DNA from: Microbacterium saperdae
GTDB taxonomy: Bacteria; Actinomycetota; Actinomycetes; Actinomycetales; Microbacteriaceae
Assembly: GCF_006716345.1 (NCBI RefSeq)
Contig: NZ_VFOX01000002.1
Location: 1,054,001-1,118,000, forward strand
Reading direction: 5' to 3'
DNA length: 64,000 bases
In this document: positions 8,719 through 17,136 of the stretch, piece by piece
Layout: the number at the start of each line of letters is the position of its first letter
Position numbering within the stretch: position 1 is the first letter of the stretch
The notes under the pieces: model-generated
Database searches by the model: none
What the model saw: the letters and a program-made list of their open reading frames with translations, nothing else
Told to the model about the DNA's origin: nothing
Translations under genes and position numbers: made by a program

Positions 8719-8803
8719 GGAGGGTTGTCCGAGCGGCCGATGGAGCTGGTCTTGAAAACCAGTGGGCAGAGATGTCTCGTGGGTTCGAATCCCACACCCT
8801 CCG
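8719..8803 (+). tRNA. tRNA-Ser (anticodon UGA)
   Basis: 85-nt class II tRNA. The acceptor stem GGAGGGT (8719-8725) pairs with ACCCTCC (8796-8802), with discriminator G8803. The anticodon stem CTGGT/ACCAG encloses loop CTTGAAA, with anticodon TGA at 8753-8755. A long variable arm (GGGCAGAGATGTCTC) and the T-arm GTGGGTTCGAATCCCAC are present. CCA is not encoded. A TAGACT box (8684-8689) may be the promoter -10. It reads UCA and wobble codons. Confidence 0.97.
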
Positions 8804-8853
8804 CATTCCGAGCACGGTGACCCCGCACCGCACGCTGATCCGAAAGGCCCCGA

Positions 8854-10092
8854 GTGAGCGAAACCACCCGACGCCGTCGTACCATCGCGCGGCACGGCCA
8901 GCTCCGCACGCCCGGACCTGTCAGCCAGCTGCTCAAGTTCATCGCGATCGGCCTCGCTGTGGTCCTCGTCAGCGGCATCGGTGTGGCGGGCTATATCGCC
9001 TATGACTTCTCGAGCACGGTCGCGGCGAACGCCGTCGATCTCGAGGGCCAGGAAGCCGTGCCCCCGAACATCGGCGAGTACAAGGGCGGATTCAATCTGG
9101 TCCTCGCCGGTGTCGACACCTGCGAAGAGGAGTACGCCGCCCTCTTCGGCGACCGCTGCAGCGGCAGCGACTCCGAAGGCTCCCTCAACGACGTGAACCT
9201 GCTGGTGCACGTCTCCGAGGAGCCGCGTCGGATCACCGTCGTCAGCTTCCCCCGCGACCTCATGATCCCGATCCCGGAGTGCACCGACGACAAGGGCACC
9301 GTCCACTCCGCGATGAGCAAGCAGCCGCTCAACGTGGCGTACACCGACGGTGGACTGAACTGCGTCGTGAAGACCATCTCCGAGCTCAGCGGCCAGGAGG
9401 TGCAGTTCGCGGCATCGGTCACTTTCGGTGGCGTGATCGAGATCACGAACGCGATCGGCGGCGTCGACGTGTGCCTGGCGAACCCGATCAGGGACCGGTA
9501 CACGGGCCTCGACCTGACGGCGGGGAATCACACCGTCGAGGGCCTGCAGGCACTGCAGTTCCTGCGCACGCGCCACGGCGTCGGCGATGGCAGCGACCTC
9601 GGACGCATCGGCAACCAGCAGCAGTACATGTCGAGTCTGTCGCGCAAGCTCATCAGCGGCGAGGTGCTCGGCAATGTGCCGGTCATGCTCAAGCTTGCCA
9701 ACACCGCGCTGAGCAATCTCGAGGCGAGCACCTCACTCGCCAACAACCCGATGACGATCGTGCAGATCGCCCTCGCGGTCAAGGAGGTGCCGTTCGAGGA
9801 CATCGTCTTCGTGCAGTACCCGACCGGTGCGGACTACGCAGACCCGAACAAGGTCGTGCCGAACACCGAAGCCGCCACGGCGCTCTGGGACGCGATCGAA
9901 GCCAACGCCCAGCTGCAGATCACACACGAGAACACCAGCAACGACGGCGTGATCGTCGAGGAACCCACGGCTCCGACCGACGAGGCGACGCCGGACCCCA
10001 CGGCCACTCCGGAGAACGTCGTGGCGCTGCCTGACACGATCAAGGGCAACTCCGCGGCGCAGCAGACCTGCTCGAACGGCAACGTCCGCTGA
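8854..10092 (+). CDS. LytR-CpsA-Psr (LCP) family cell-wall glycopolymer ligase
   Basis: 412 residues. A basic N-terminal tail is followed by a single membrane anchor at about residues 27-50 (LLKFIAIGLAVVLVSGIGVAGYIA) and an extracellular LCP domain. LCP hallmarks are the Asp/Arg-containing strands FNLVLAGVDT, SLNDVNLLVHV, ITVVSFPRDLMIPIP, FGGVIEITNAIGGVDVCL and ALQFLRTRHGVGDGSDLGRIGNQQQYM, whose arginines bind the pyrophosphate of the polyprenyl-linked donor. LCP enzymes transfer teichoic-acid-like polymers or polysaccharide to peptidoglycan. The tail is Thr/Pro/Glu-rich. GTG 8854 has a GAAAGG ribosome site. It is monocistronic after tRNA-Ser. Confidence 0.93.
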   Translation: MSETTRRRRTIARHGQLRTPGPVSQLLKFIAIGLAVVLVSGIGVAGYIAYDFSSTVAANAVDLEGQEAVPPNIGEYKGGFNLVLAGVDTCEEEYAALFGDRCSGSDSEGSLNDVNLLVHVSEEPRRITVVSFPRDLMIPIPECTDDKGTVHSAMSKQPLNVAYTDGGLNCVVKTISELSGQEVQFAASVTFGGVIEITNAIGGVDVCLANPIRDRYTGLDLTAGNHTVEGLQALQFLRTRHGVGDGSDLGRIGNQQQYMSSLSRKLISGEVLGNVPVMLKLANTALSNLEASTSLANNPMTIVQIALAVKEVPFEDIVFVQYPTGADYADPNKVVPNTEAATALWDAIEANAQLQITHENTSNDGVIVEEPTAPTDEATPDPTATPENVVALPDTIKGNSAAQQTCSNGNVR

Positions 10093-10110
10093 GTCGCGAG
10101 AAAACGGGGT

Positions 10111-10152
10111 CTTGCATCCGCTTGCGTGATCTTGCAAGAACTTGCGTACACT
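10111..10152 (+). promoter_or_regulatory. LacI-gene promoter with four CTTGC repeats at 10-bp spacing
   Basis: CTTGC begins at 10111, 10121, 10131 and 10141, one per DNA helical turn. The third is part of the palindrome CTTGCAAG (10131-10138). A -10 box TACACT (10147-10152) follows, then six bases and the regulator's ATG at 10159. The phased half-sites suggest a cooperative operator for the adjacent LacI protein. A matching CTTGCAA lies over the -35 of the GH13 operon promoter. Confidence 0.55.
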
Positions 10153-10158
10153 GACCCC

Positions 10159-11163
10159 ATGTCGAAGCGCCTGGCCGAGGTGGCCCGCAAGGTCGGAGTG
10201 AGCGAAGCCACGGTCAGCCGTGTGCTCAACGACAAACCCGGAGTGTCTGATGCCACCCGACAGGCGGTGCTGACCGCACTCGATGTGCTGGGCTACGAAC
10301 GCCCGACCAAGCTCCGTGGCGAGCGCGCCCGGCTGGTCGGCCTCGTGCTTCCCGAACTGCAGAATCCCATCTTCCCCGCCTTCGCGGAGATCGTCGGCGG
10401 CGCGCTCACGCAGAACGGCTATACACCCCTGCTGTGCACGCAGAATGCCGGCGGCGTCACGGAGTCGGACTACGTGGACCTGCTCCTCGCGCAGCAGGTC
10501 TCCGGCGTGATCTTCCTCGGCGGCAACTACACGCAGGCGGATGCCGCGCACGAGCACTACGAGCGTCTGCGGCAGGTGAATCTGCCCACGGTGCTGGTGA
10601 ACGCGCGGGTGCCGGAGCTGCGCTTCGCGACCGTGTCGACCGACGATGCGGCCGCTGCCGAGCAGGCCGTTCTGCACGTGCATCAGCTCGGACACCGGCG
10701 GATCGGCCTGCTGTTGGGGCCGGAGGACCACGTGCCTTCGCAGCGCAAGCTCGATGCCGCACGCCGTCTGCTGGAACGCCTCGGGTCGCCCCTGTCGGAT
10801 GAGCTCGTCGTCCGGGGCATGTACTCCCTCGAATCCGGACAGGCGGGTGCCACCCGACTGTTCGCGGCGGGCGCGACGGCCGTCGTGTGTGCGAGCGATC
10901 CCATGGCTCTCGGCGCGGTGCGCGCCGCCCGACGAGCGGGCCTCGCGGTGCCGGGCGACGTCAGCGTCGTGGGCTTCGACGACTCCGCGCTCATGAGCTG
11001 CACGGAGCCGCCGCTCACCACGGTGCGGCAGCCGATCGAGTCGATGGGCCGCGCCGTGATCGAGCTGCTGTTGGCGCAGATCGCGGGCACGGCTCAGCCG
11101 GGTGACGAACTCCTCTTCGAGCCGGAGCTGGTGCTGCGCGCCTCCACCGGCCCTCACGCCTGA
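10159..11163 (+). CDS. LacI-family transcriptional regulator of the GH13/ABC operon
   Basis: 334-residue LacI-type repressor: HTH RLAEVARKVGVSEATVSRVLNDKPGV, hinge, and an effector domain with VVCASDPMALGAVRAARRAG and VSVVGFDDSALMSCTEPPLTTVRQP. It lies just upstream of, and in the same direction as, the GH13 glucosidase and maltose-type ABC importer, so its inducer is probably an alpha-glucoside. ATG 10159 is preceded by TACACT plus six bases, with no ribosome site, consistent with a leaderless mRNA. CTTGC-type repeats in its own promoter and CTTGCAA at the next promoter suggest autoregulation plus control of the operon. Confidence 0.92.
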   Translation: MSKRLAEVARKVGVSEATVSRVLNDKPGVSDATRQAVLTALDVLGYERPTKLRGERARLVGLVLPELQNPIFPAFAEIVGGALTQNGYTPLLCTQNAGGVTESDYVDLLLAQQVSGVIFLGGNYTQADAAHEHYERLRQVNLPTVLVNARVPELRFATVSTDDAAAAEQAVLHVHQLGHRRIGLLLGPEDHVPSQRKLDAARRLLERLGSPLSDELVVRGMYSLESGQAGATRLFAAGATAVVCASDPMALGAVRAARRAGLAVPGDVSVVGFDDSALMSCTEPPLTTVRQPIESMGRAVIELLLAQIAGTAQPGDELLFEPELVLRASTGPHA

Positions 11164-11197
11164 CCCCGCCCCGCAGCGGCCCGGTCGGCGGCTGTTG

Positions 11198-11278
11198 TTG
11201 CGCCTGCAAGTCATCGCAAAATTCCAACAATCTGTTTAGTTCTTGCAATGATCGGAAGGAAAAGCTACATTCGGAGCA
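11198..11278 (+). promoter_or_regulatory. Promoter and operators of the GH13/ABC operon
   Basis: TTGCAA (11243-11248), a 17-bp spacer and TACATT (11266-11271) form a promoter with a start near 11278. CTTGCAA overlaps the -35. Upstream, TTGCGCCTGCAAG (11198-11210) and ATCGCAAA (11213-11220) contain further TTGC/GCAA half-sites like those in the LacI gene promoter. A repressor bound over the -35 would block initiation. Confidence 0.6.
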
Positions 11279-11302
11279 TCGCCACCGATGACGAGGAGTT
11301 CC

Positions 11303-12994
11303 GTGGACACCGATGTTCTGCGCAGCACGAGCCCTGCACGCCCCGTGACCTTGCCCGCCGACGCCGGCTGGTGGCGCACGGCCGTGATCTACCAGGTGTA
11401 CGTGCGCAGTTTCGCCGACGGGAACGGCGACGGGATCGGCGACCTCGCCGGCGTCCGCTCGCGGCTGGGATACCTCAAGAGCCTCGGCGTCGACGCCCTC
11501 TGGTTCACCCCCTGGTACCCGAGCCCGCTCGCCGACGGCGGGTACGACGTGCAGGACTACCGCGGCATCGATCCGCGCTTCGGAACGCTCGAGGAGGCCG
11601 AGCAGCTCATCGCGGAGGCTCTTGAGCTCGGCATCCGCACGATCGTCGACATCGTCCCGAACCACGTCTCCGACCAGCACGAATGGTTCCGGCAGGCACT
11701 CGCGGCCGGTCCCGGAAGTGCGGAACGCGAGCGGTTCTGGTTCCGCCCCGGCCGTGGGGCCGACGGTGCCGGCATCCCGACCAACTGGGTCTCCAGCTTC
11801 CAGGGCGAGACGTGGACGCGCACGCAGAACCCCGACGGGACGCCCGGCGAGTGGTACCTGCACCTGTTCACTCCCGAGCAGCCCGATCTGAACTGGAACC
11901 ATCCCGATGTGCGCCGCGAGCATGAGGACGTGCTGCGGTTCTGGTTCGATCGCGGCGTCGCCGGAGTGCGGATCGACTCCGCCGCGCTGCCGGTCAAGGA
12001 CCCGTCGTTGCCTGATCTGCCCGTGGGGACCGCACCGATCGTCGGACATCCGCACATCGACAGGGATGAGCTGCACGACATCTACCGCAGCTGGCGTGCC
12101 GTCGCAGATGAGTACGACGGCGAGCGGGTGCTCGTCGGGGAGGTCTGGCTGGAGGATGCCGAGCGGTTCGCCCGCTACCTGCGCCCCGGAGAGATGCACA
12201 CCGCATTCAACTTCGGCTTCATGTCGCAGCCGTGGAGTGCGCAGGCGATGCGTGCATCGATCACGCGCACCCTGGCCGAGCACGCGCCGGTCGGCGCCCC
12301 GGCGACCTGGGTGCTGTCGAACCATGACGTCACCCGGCCCGCGACCCGCTACGGGCAGGCCGACTCCTCCTTCGCGTTCGACCGCAAGCGGTTCGGCACC
12401 GCGACCGATTCCGCACTCGGCACCCGCCGGGCACGGGCGGCGGCCCTCCTGGTCGCTGCGCTCCCCGGCAGTCTGTACATCTATCAGGGCGACGAGCTCG
12501 GTCTGCCCGAAGTCGAGCTGCCGCTCGAAGTGATCGAGGACCCCATGCATTTCCGCTCCGGGGGAGTCGATCCCGGCCGGGACGGATGCCGAGTGCCGCT
12601 GCCGTGGGCAGGAGGATCGAGCCCGTACGGATTCGGTGGCATGCCCTGGCTGCCGCAACCCGCGGACTGGGCTGCGCTCACGGTCGACGCCCAGGAGCTC
12701 GATCCGCAGTCCACCCTGAACCTGTACCGCGCGGCGATCGCGCGCCGTCGCGAGACCGCCGACTTCGCCGGGAGCGACCTGGAGTGGCTCGAACTCGGCG
12801 CCGACGTGCTGGCTTTCCGCCGCGGCGACGGCACGGTCAGCATCACCAATCTCGGGCCCGTTCCGGTACCGCTTCCCGCGCACCACGAGGTCCTCCTCGC
12901 CAGCGCCCCGCTCGACGGCGTGCTGCCGCCCGATGCCACGGCCTGGCTCGCCCTGCGCGCGCCGCGTGAGCGTTCTCCGCGAGAGACCCCTTAG
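11303..12994 (+). CDS. Alpha-glucosidase-type GH13 enzyme (oligo-1,6-glucosidase/maltase-like)
   Basis: About 563 residues. It is a cytoplasmic GH13 hydrolase with the N-terminal signature WWRTAVIYQVYVRSFADGNGDGIGDL. The four GH13 regions are visible: [10 protein letters not shown] (I), GVRIDSAAL with the nucleophile Asp (II), VLVGEVWLED with the acid/base Glu (III) and LSNHDVTRP with the transition-state Asp (IV). It probably cleaves alpha-glucosidic oligosaccharides brought in by the downstream importer. I prefer GTG 11303, which has GAGGAG just upstream and fits a transcription start near 11278. ATG 11288, in frame, would leave almost no leader. Confidence 0.9.
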   Translation: MDTDVLRSTSPARPVTLPADAGWWRTAVIYQVYVRSFADGNGDGIGDLAGVRSRLGYLKSLGVDALWFTPWYPSPLADGGYDVQDYRGIDPRFGTLEEAEQLIAEALELGIRTIVDIVPNHVSDQHEWFRQALAAGPGSAERERFWFRPGRGADGAGIPTNWVSSFQGETWTRTQNPDGTPGEWYLHLFTPEQPDLNWNHPDVRREHEDVLRFWFDRGVAGVRIDSAALPVKDPSLPDLPVGTAPIVGHPHIDRDELHDIYRSWRAVADEYDGERVLVGEVWLEDAERFARYLRPGEMHTAFNFGFMSQPWSAQAMRASITRTLAEHAPVGAPATWVLSNHDVTRPATRYGQADSSFAFDRKRFGTATDSALGTRRARAAALLVAALPGSLYIYQGDELGLPEVELPLEVIEDPMHFRSGGVDPGRDGCRVPLPWAGGSSPYGFGGMPWLPQPADWAALTVDAQELDPQSTLNLYRAAIARRRETADFAGSDLEWLELGADVLAFRRGDGTVSITNLGPVPVPLPAHHEVLLASAPLDGVLPPDATAWLALRAPRERSPRETP

Positions 12995-13034
12995 CCCTGC
13001 ACCACCCGATCAGCACCACATGGAAGGACAGACA

Positions 13035-14405
13035 ATGAAGTCACCCACGAAGACCCTGGTCGCCGGCATCGCCGTGCTGGCGACCGTCGGCGCTCTCGCC
13101 GGCTGCAGCGCGGGCGGAGACGAGGGCGCCGCAGACGGCAAGACCGAGCTGCGCGTCGCGACGTTCCCGCCCGGAGCCGATGCAGCCGCGTATGAGGCGT
13201 TCGCGGCGCAGGAGAAGCAGTTCGAGAAGGAGTACCCCGACATCGACATCATCGGTGTCGAGTACGAATGGGAGGGCCCCACCTTCGCCGTGCAGCTCGC
13301 CGGCGGCAGCCTGCCCGACGTGTTCACCGTGCCGTTCACCGATTCCAAGACGCTCCTCGAGAACGGGCAGCTGATGGACGTGACCGACGCGATCGACAAG
13401 CTCGGGTACACCGACAAGTTCAACCCGATCATCCTCGACGGCGTCACCGGTGCCGACGGCAAGATCTACGGGTTCCCCCGGCAGGCGTATGCGGCGGCGC
13501 TCCACTACAACCGCGACCTGTTCGAGCAGGCCGGTCTCGACCCCGACAACCCTCCGCAGACCTGGGAGGAGATCCGCGAGGCGGCCAAGGCCATCCACGA
13601 CGCCACCGGCAAGACCGGCTACGCGCAGATGGCCATCAACAACACGGGCGGCTGGCAGCTCACCTCGCAGACCGTCGCGCGCGGCGGTCGCACCCAGACC
13701 GACAACGGAGACGGCACGGCGGAGTCGACGATCGACAACGATGCCACGAAGGCGGCGCTGCAGTTCCTGCACGACGTGAAATGGGAGGACGGCTCCTTCG
13801 GCTCGAAGGTCGACCTCGACTGGGGAACCATCAACCAGGAGTTCGCAGCCGGCAACGTCGGCATGTACACCTCGGGCTCCGACATCTACACGGCTCTCGT
13901 GCGCGACTTCGGAATGGACTCCTCGATCTACGGCATGACCGTCGTGCCGATGGAGGGCGACGACCCCGGAACCCTCGGCGGTGGCGACATCGCGGTGATC
14001 AGCCCCACGGTCGATGAGAAGACCAAGGCCGCGGCGGTGACCTGGATCGACTGGTACTACATGCAGAAGCTGATGGACAAGGATGCCGCCGTCCTCGACG
14101 CCAAGACGCTGAACGAATCGGGTCAGGCCGTGGGCACCCCGCTGCTGCCGGTGCTCAGCCGTGAGCTGTACGACGAGTCGCAGGAGTGGATCGCGGACTA
14201 CATCAACGTGCCGGTCGACCAGATGGCACCGTTCAGCGACCGCATCTGGGATCAGACGCCGGTCGGTGAGCCGAAGGTGAAGACCCAGGAGGTCTACGCA
14301 CTGCTCGACACCGTGGTGCAGAAGGTGCTCACGGACCAGAACGCCGACATCGACGCCCTCCTCGCCCAGGCGCAGACCGACGCGCAGTCGAAGCTCGACG
14401 AGTAG
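13035..14405 (+). CDS. Extracellular sugar-binding lipoprotein of an ABC importer
   Basis: 456 residues. The signal peptide MKSPTKTLVAGIAVLATV ends in lipobox ALAGC, followed by an acidic linker and a family 1 solute-binding fold (FPPGADAAAYEAFAAQEKQFEKEYPDIDI; VQLAGGSLPDVFTV; YAAALHYNRDLFEQAGLDPDNPPQTWEEI). It captures a carbohydrate outside the membrane and delivers it to the two permeases that follow. GGAAGGACAGACA precedes the ATG. It sits 40 bp after the GH13 gene in an apparent operon; substrate is probably an alpha-glucoside, from context. Confidence 0.93.
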   Translation: MKSPTKTLVAGIAVLATVGALAGCSAGGDEGAADGKTELRVATFPPGADAAAYEAFAAQEKQFEKEYPDIDIIGVEYEWEGPTFAVQLAGGSLPDVFTVPFTDSKTLLENGQLMDVTDAIDKLGYTDKFNPIILDGVTGADGKIYGFPRQAYAAALHYNRDLFEQAGLDPDNPPQTWEEIREAAKAIHDATGKTGYAQMAINNTGGWQLTSQTVARGGRTQTDNGDGTAESTIDNDATKAALQFLHDVKWEDGSFGSKVDLDWGTINQEFAAGNVGMYTSGSDIYTALVRDFGMDSSIYGMTVVPMEGDDPGTLGGGDIAVISPTVDEKTKAAAVTWIDWYYMQKLMDKDAAVLDAKTLNESGQAVGTPLLPVLSRELYDESQEWIADYINVPVDQMAPFSDRIWDQTPVGEPKVKTQEVYALLDTVVQKVLTDQNADIDALLAQAQTDAQSKLDE

Positions 14406-14411
14406 TAGTCC

Positions 14412-15377
14412 ATGACGATGACGCTCCCTGAGCAGCGGGCGGCGGTGGAGACCTCTCCGCCGCCCGCTGTGCGCCGTTCCCGCCGCCGTTCGCCGCTGAG
14501 CTGGTACCGCGGCGGCGGGCTGGCGAACCTGCTGTTCGTGCTGCCGATGCTGTTCGTGTTCGTGTTCTTCTCGTGGTCCCCGATCGTGCAGTCGGTGATC
14601 ATGAGCCTGCAGAAGACGAACCTCATCGTCTCGGAGTGGGTCGGGTTCGACAACTACCTCGCCGTGATCGGAGACCCTGAGCTCGGTCGCGCCGTGATCA
14701 ACACGCTGTGGTTCGCGGTGCTCGCGCTGCTGTTCGGGTTCCCGCTGCCGTTGCTGATGGCCGTGCTGATGAGCGAGGTGCGGCGGGGCAAGGGCATCTA
14801 CTCGGCGCTGGCGTATCTGCCGGTCGTGATCCCGCCCGTGGTGGCCGTGCTGCTGTGGAAGTTCTTCTACAGCGCCGATCCCTCCGGCGTCTTCAACTCT
14901 GTCCTCGGCTGGGTCGGCATCCCGCCGCAGCCGTGGATCCAGGATGCTGTTCAGGCCATGCCCTCCCTCGTGCTCGAGGCGACCTGGGCGGGAGCAGGGG
15001 GATCGATCATCATCTATCTCGCCGCCCTGCTCGGCGTGCCGCCCGAGCTGTACGACGCCGCCGAGGTCGACGGTGCGGGGATCTGGAAGAAGGTGTGGCA
15101 CGTCACGCTCCCGCAGCTGCGCGGCATCCTCTTCATCATGTTGATCCTGCAGGTGATCGCGACCGCGCAGGTGTTCCTCGAACCGTTCCTGTTCACGGGA
15201 GGCGGGCCGGCCGGGGCGACCAAGACCGTGCTGCTGTACATCTACGACAAGGCGTTCCGCAACAGTCTGGGCGGTGACTACGGCGAGGCGACCGCGGTCT
15301 CGGTGCTGCTGGCGATCGTGCTGGCGATCCTGTCCTGGCTGTACTTCAAGCTCACCGACCGTTGGAGCACGACATGA
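14412..15377 (+). CDS. Sugar ABC transporter permease, MalF-type
   Basis: 321-residue CUT1 permease with about six membrane segments after a short cytoplasmic N-terminus. The EAA loop that docks with the ATPase is visible as ELYDAAEVDGAGIWKKVWHVTLPQLRGI. It follows the binding-protein gene by 6 bp and overlaps the next permease by ATGA. No ATPase gene is in this operon, so it probably uses a shared MsiK-like ATPase encoded elsewhere, as is common for actinobacterial CUT1 importers. Confidence 0.94.
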   Translation: MTMTLPEQRAAVETSPPPAVRRSRRRSPLSWYRGGGLANLLFVLPMLFVFVFFSWSPIVQSVIMSLQKTNLIVSEWVGFDNYLAVIGDPELGRAVINTLWFAVLALLFGFPLPLLMAVLMSEVRRGKGIYSALAYLPVVIPPVVAVLLWKFFYSADPSGVFNSVLGWVGIPPQPWIQDAVQAMPSLVLEATWAGAGGSIIIYLAALLGVPPELYDAAEVDGAGIWKKVWHVTLPQLRGILFIMLILQVIATAQVFLEPFLFTGGGPAGATKTVLLYIYDKAFRNSLGGDYGEATAVSVLLAIVLAILSWLYFKLTDRWSTT

Positions 15378-16309
15378 GTCTCTCGACCCGCGCTGCCGAA
15401 CGAGCAGCCGAGAAGGCGGCCGACCGGGTGGGGGACCGCACCGTCATCTCGGACTCGGAGCGTCGGCGTCCGGGCATCCGGTTCGGGATGTCGCTCACGC
15501 ACGTGTTCCTGACCGTCGGACTGGTGGTGGCCGGACTCGGCCCGATCCTGTGGTTGGCGAAGTCGGCCGTGACCCCGACGCAGGACACCCTGCAGCAGCC
15601 TTTCGCGCTGTGGCCGAACGGGATCGACTGGGAGAACCTGTCGACGGCGTGGAACGACATCCACATCGACCAGTACTTCCTGAACACGATCGTGATCGCG
15701 CTCGGCGCCTGGTTCGTGCAACTCTTCATCGCGACGACGGCGGGCTATGCGCTTTCCGTGCTCCGCCCGAGGTACGCGCCGGTGTTGAACGGGCTCGTGC
15801 TGGCGACGCTCTTCATCCCGGGGATCGTGCTGCTCGTGCCGCTGTATCTGACGATCGTCAACCCGCCGCTGCTGGGCGAGGTGAATCTGCTCAACAACTA
15901 CCTCGCGGTGTGGCTGCCCATGGGCGCGAACGCCTTCAACATCCTGCTGGTCAAGCGCTTCTTCGACAGCCTGCCGCGGGAGGTGTTCGAGGCTGCGCGC
16001 ACCGATGGCGCCGGTCCCTTCCGGCTCTTCTGGTCGATCGTGCTGCCGATGTCGAAGCCGATCCTCGGCGTGGTCTCGGTCTTCGCGATCATCGCCGCCT
16101 GGAAGGACTACCTCTGGCCGATGCTGGTGCTGCCGGACCCCGCGGTGCAGCCGCTGTCGGTGCGGTTGCCCGCGGTGCAGTCGCAGACAGAGCTCGACGT
16201 GTTCCTGGCGGCGCTCGCGATCGCCACGCTCATCCCGATCGCGATGTTCCTCGTGTTCCAATCCGTGTTCCTGCGGTCGGCGGGGCTCGGCGGTGCGGTG
16301 AAGGGGTAG
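15374..16309 (+). CDS. Sugar ABC transporter permease, MalG-type
   Basis: 311-residue partner permease. After an unusually long hydrophilic N-terminus (about 40 residues, rich in Arg/Glu/Ala), about six membrane segments follow. The EAA loop is EVFEAARTDGAGPFRLFWSIVLPMSKPIL. ATG 15374 overlaps the previous stop. It is the last gene of the GH13/ABC operon; the region after it carries the GAGACCCACC inverted-repeat element that may act as terminator. Confidence 0.94.
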   Translation: MSLSTRAAERAAEKAADRVGDRTVISDSERRRPGIRFGMSLTHVFLTVGLVVAGLGPILWLAKSAVTPTQDTLQQPFALWPNGIDWENLSTAWNDIHIDQYFLNTIVIALGAWFVQLFIATTAGYALSVLRPRYAPVLNGLVLATLFIPGIVLLVPLYLTIVNPPLLGEVNLLNNYLAVWLPMGANAFNILLVKRFFDSLPREVFEAARTDGAGPFRLFWSIVLPMSKPILGVVSVFAIIAAWKDYLWPMLVLPDPAVQPLSVRLPAVQSQTELDVFLAALAIATLIPIAMFLVFQSVFLRSAGLGGAVKG

Positions 16310-16352
16310 CCCTCCCGGTTGCCGTGGGTGGTTCGCGCTGCGGCTGTTCCGC

Positions 16353-16436
16353 ACCGAGACCCACCGCGAGCACCGAGACCCACCGCGCGAGGCGTTCTTC
16401 GCGGTGGGTCTCGGCGGGGGTGGTGGGTCTCGGCGG
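16353..16436. repeat. GAGACCCACC inverted-repeat element, copy A
   Basis: Two direct copies of ACCGAGACCCACCGCG (16353-16368 and 16372-16387) face two inverted copies, CGCGGTGGGTCTCGGC (16400-16415) and GGTGGGTCTCGGCGG (16422-16436). The arrangement can fold into a long stem or two alternative hairpins. It fills the gap between the convergent MalG-type and TetR genes and ends exactly at the TetR stop codon. Two more copies lie at 19453-19566 and 25611-25695, also between convergent genes. Confidence 0.8.
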
Positions 16437-17042
16437 TCAGATCTGCGGTTCAGTCGTCAGGGCGGCGGGCGGAGCCGGCGGGTACAGGGCGCCGATCAAC
16501 GCCTCCATGATCGCGGGCATGTCGACGGTCGGGTCGATCATCCACTGCAGCTGCAGGCCGTCGGATGCGGCCTGGATGACGCGTGCGAGGGTCTCGGGCT
16601 CGAGTACGGGGCGTCCGTGGCCGCCGGGGCCGAAGCTCTCGACGAAGGTCTCGCGCAGGCGCTCGCTGCGGTCGAGGAAGTACTGGTGTGCCGGGTGCTC
16701 GGGGTCGGCGGCATCCACCGAGAGGCGTGAGAAGAGGGCCACGAGACCGGGGACCTGGGTGTTGTGACGGATCACGTCGATGAAACCGGCTCTGGCCGCG
16801 TCGGCGTCGAGGAAGGCGGGATCCAGCCCGTCGTGCTCGTCGCGCTTGCGCAGCACCTCGGTGAAGAGCTCCTCCTTGGAGCCGAAATAGTGCAGCAGCG
16901 CGGCGGGGGTCACCCCGACGACCTCGGCGATCTCCTTGAGAGAGGCGTTCTGGTATCCCTTGCGCCCGATCACGTCGAGCGCGCTCTCCAGGATCTCTTC
17001 GCGTCGAGCGACGCCTTTCGCGTATGAGCCACGTCGTGCCAT
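16437..17042 (-). CDS. TetR-family transcriptional regulator
   Basis: 201 residues. The N-terminal HTH is REEILESALDVIGRKGYQNASLKEIAEVVGVTPAALLHYFGSKEELFTEV; the C-terminal ligand domain carries VIQAASDGLQLQWMIDP, seen in TetR regulators near glycosidase and sugar genes. It is divergent from the GH3 beta-glucosidase with a 94-bp shared intergenic region, so it probably represses that gene and itself. The inducer is unknown. Confidence 0.9.
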   Translation of the reverse strand: MARRGSYAKGVARREEILESALDVIGRKGYQNASLKEIAEVVGVTPAALLHYFGSKEELFTEVLRKRDEHDGLDPAFLDADAARAGFIDVIRHNTQVPGLVALFSRLSVDAADPEHPAHQYFLDRSERLRETFVESFGPGGHGRPVLEPETLARVIQAASDGLQLQWMIDPTVDMPAIMEALIGALYPPAPPAALTTEPQI

Positions 17043-17068
17043 GCCTCGAGAGTAATCCTGAATACCGT

Positions 17069-17097
17069 TTGAAATCTAATACTGAAGCGCATATAGT
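17069..17097 (+). promoter_or_regulatory. Promoter of the GH3 gene
   Basis: TTGAAA (17069-17074), a 17-bp spacer and TATAGT (17092-17097) form a strong promoter in an AT-rich patch. The leader carries AAAGGAAG before ATG 17137. A possible reverse promoter for the TetR gene overlaps it (TTCAGT, 16 bp, TATTCA). I see direct AATAC repeats but no clear TetR palindrome. Confidence 0.65.
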
Positions 17098-17136
17098 TTT
17101 CGCAGAGACACCGCCGTCGCCCGCGAAAGGAAGACC

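Noticed and set aside
13041..15101. 686-codon minus-strand frame opposite the sugar ABC genes
   Set aside because: Antisense shadow rich in His/Arg/Gln; the plus strand encodes a recognisable binding protein and permease.
17043..17136. TetR operator palindrome between the TetR and GH3 genes
   Set aside because: Direct AATAC repeats are visible but no convincing inverted repeat; only the promoter was annotated.
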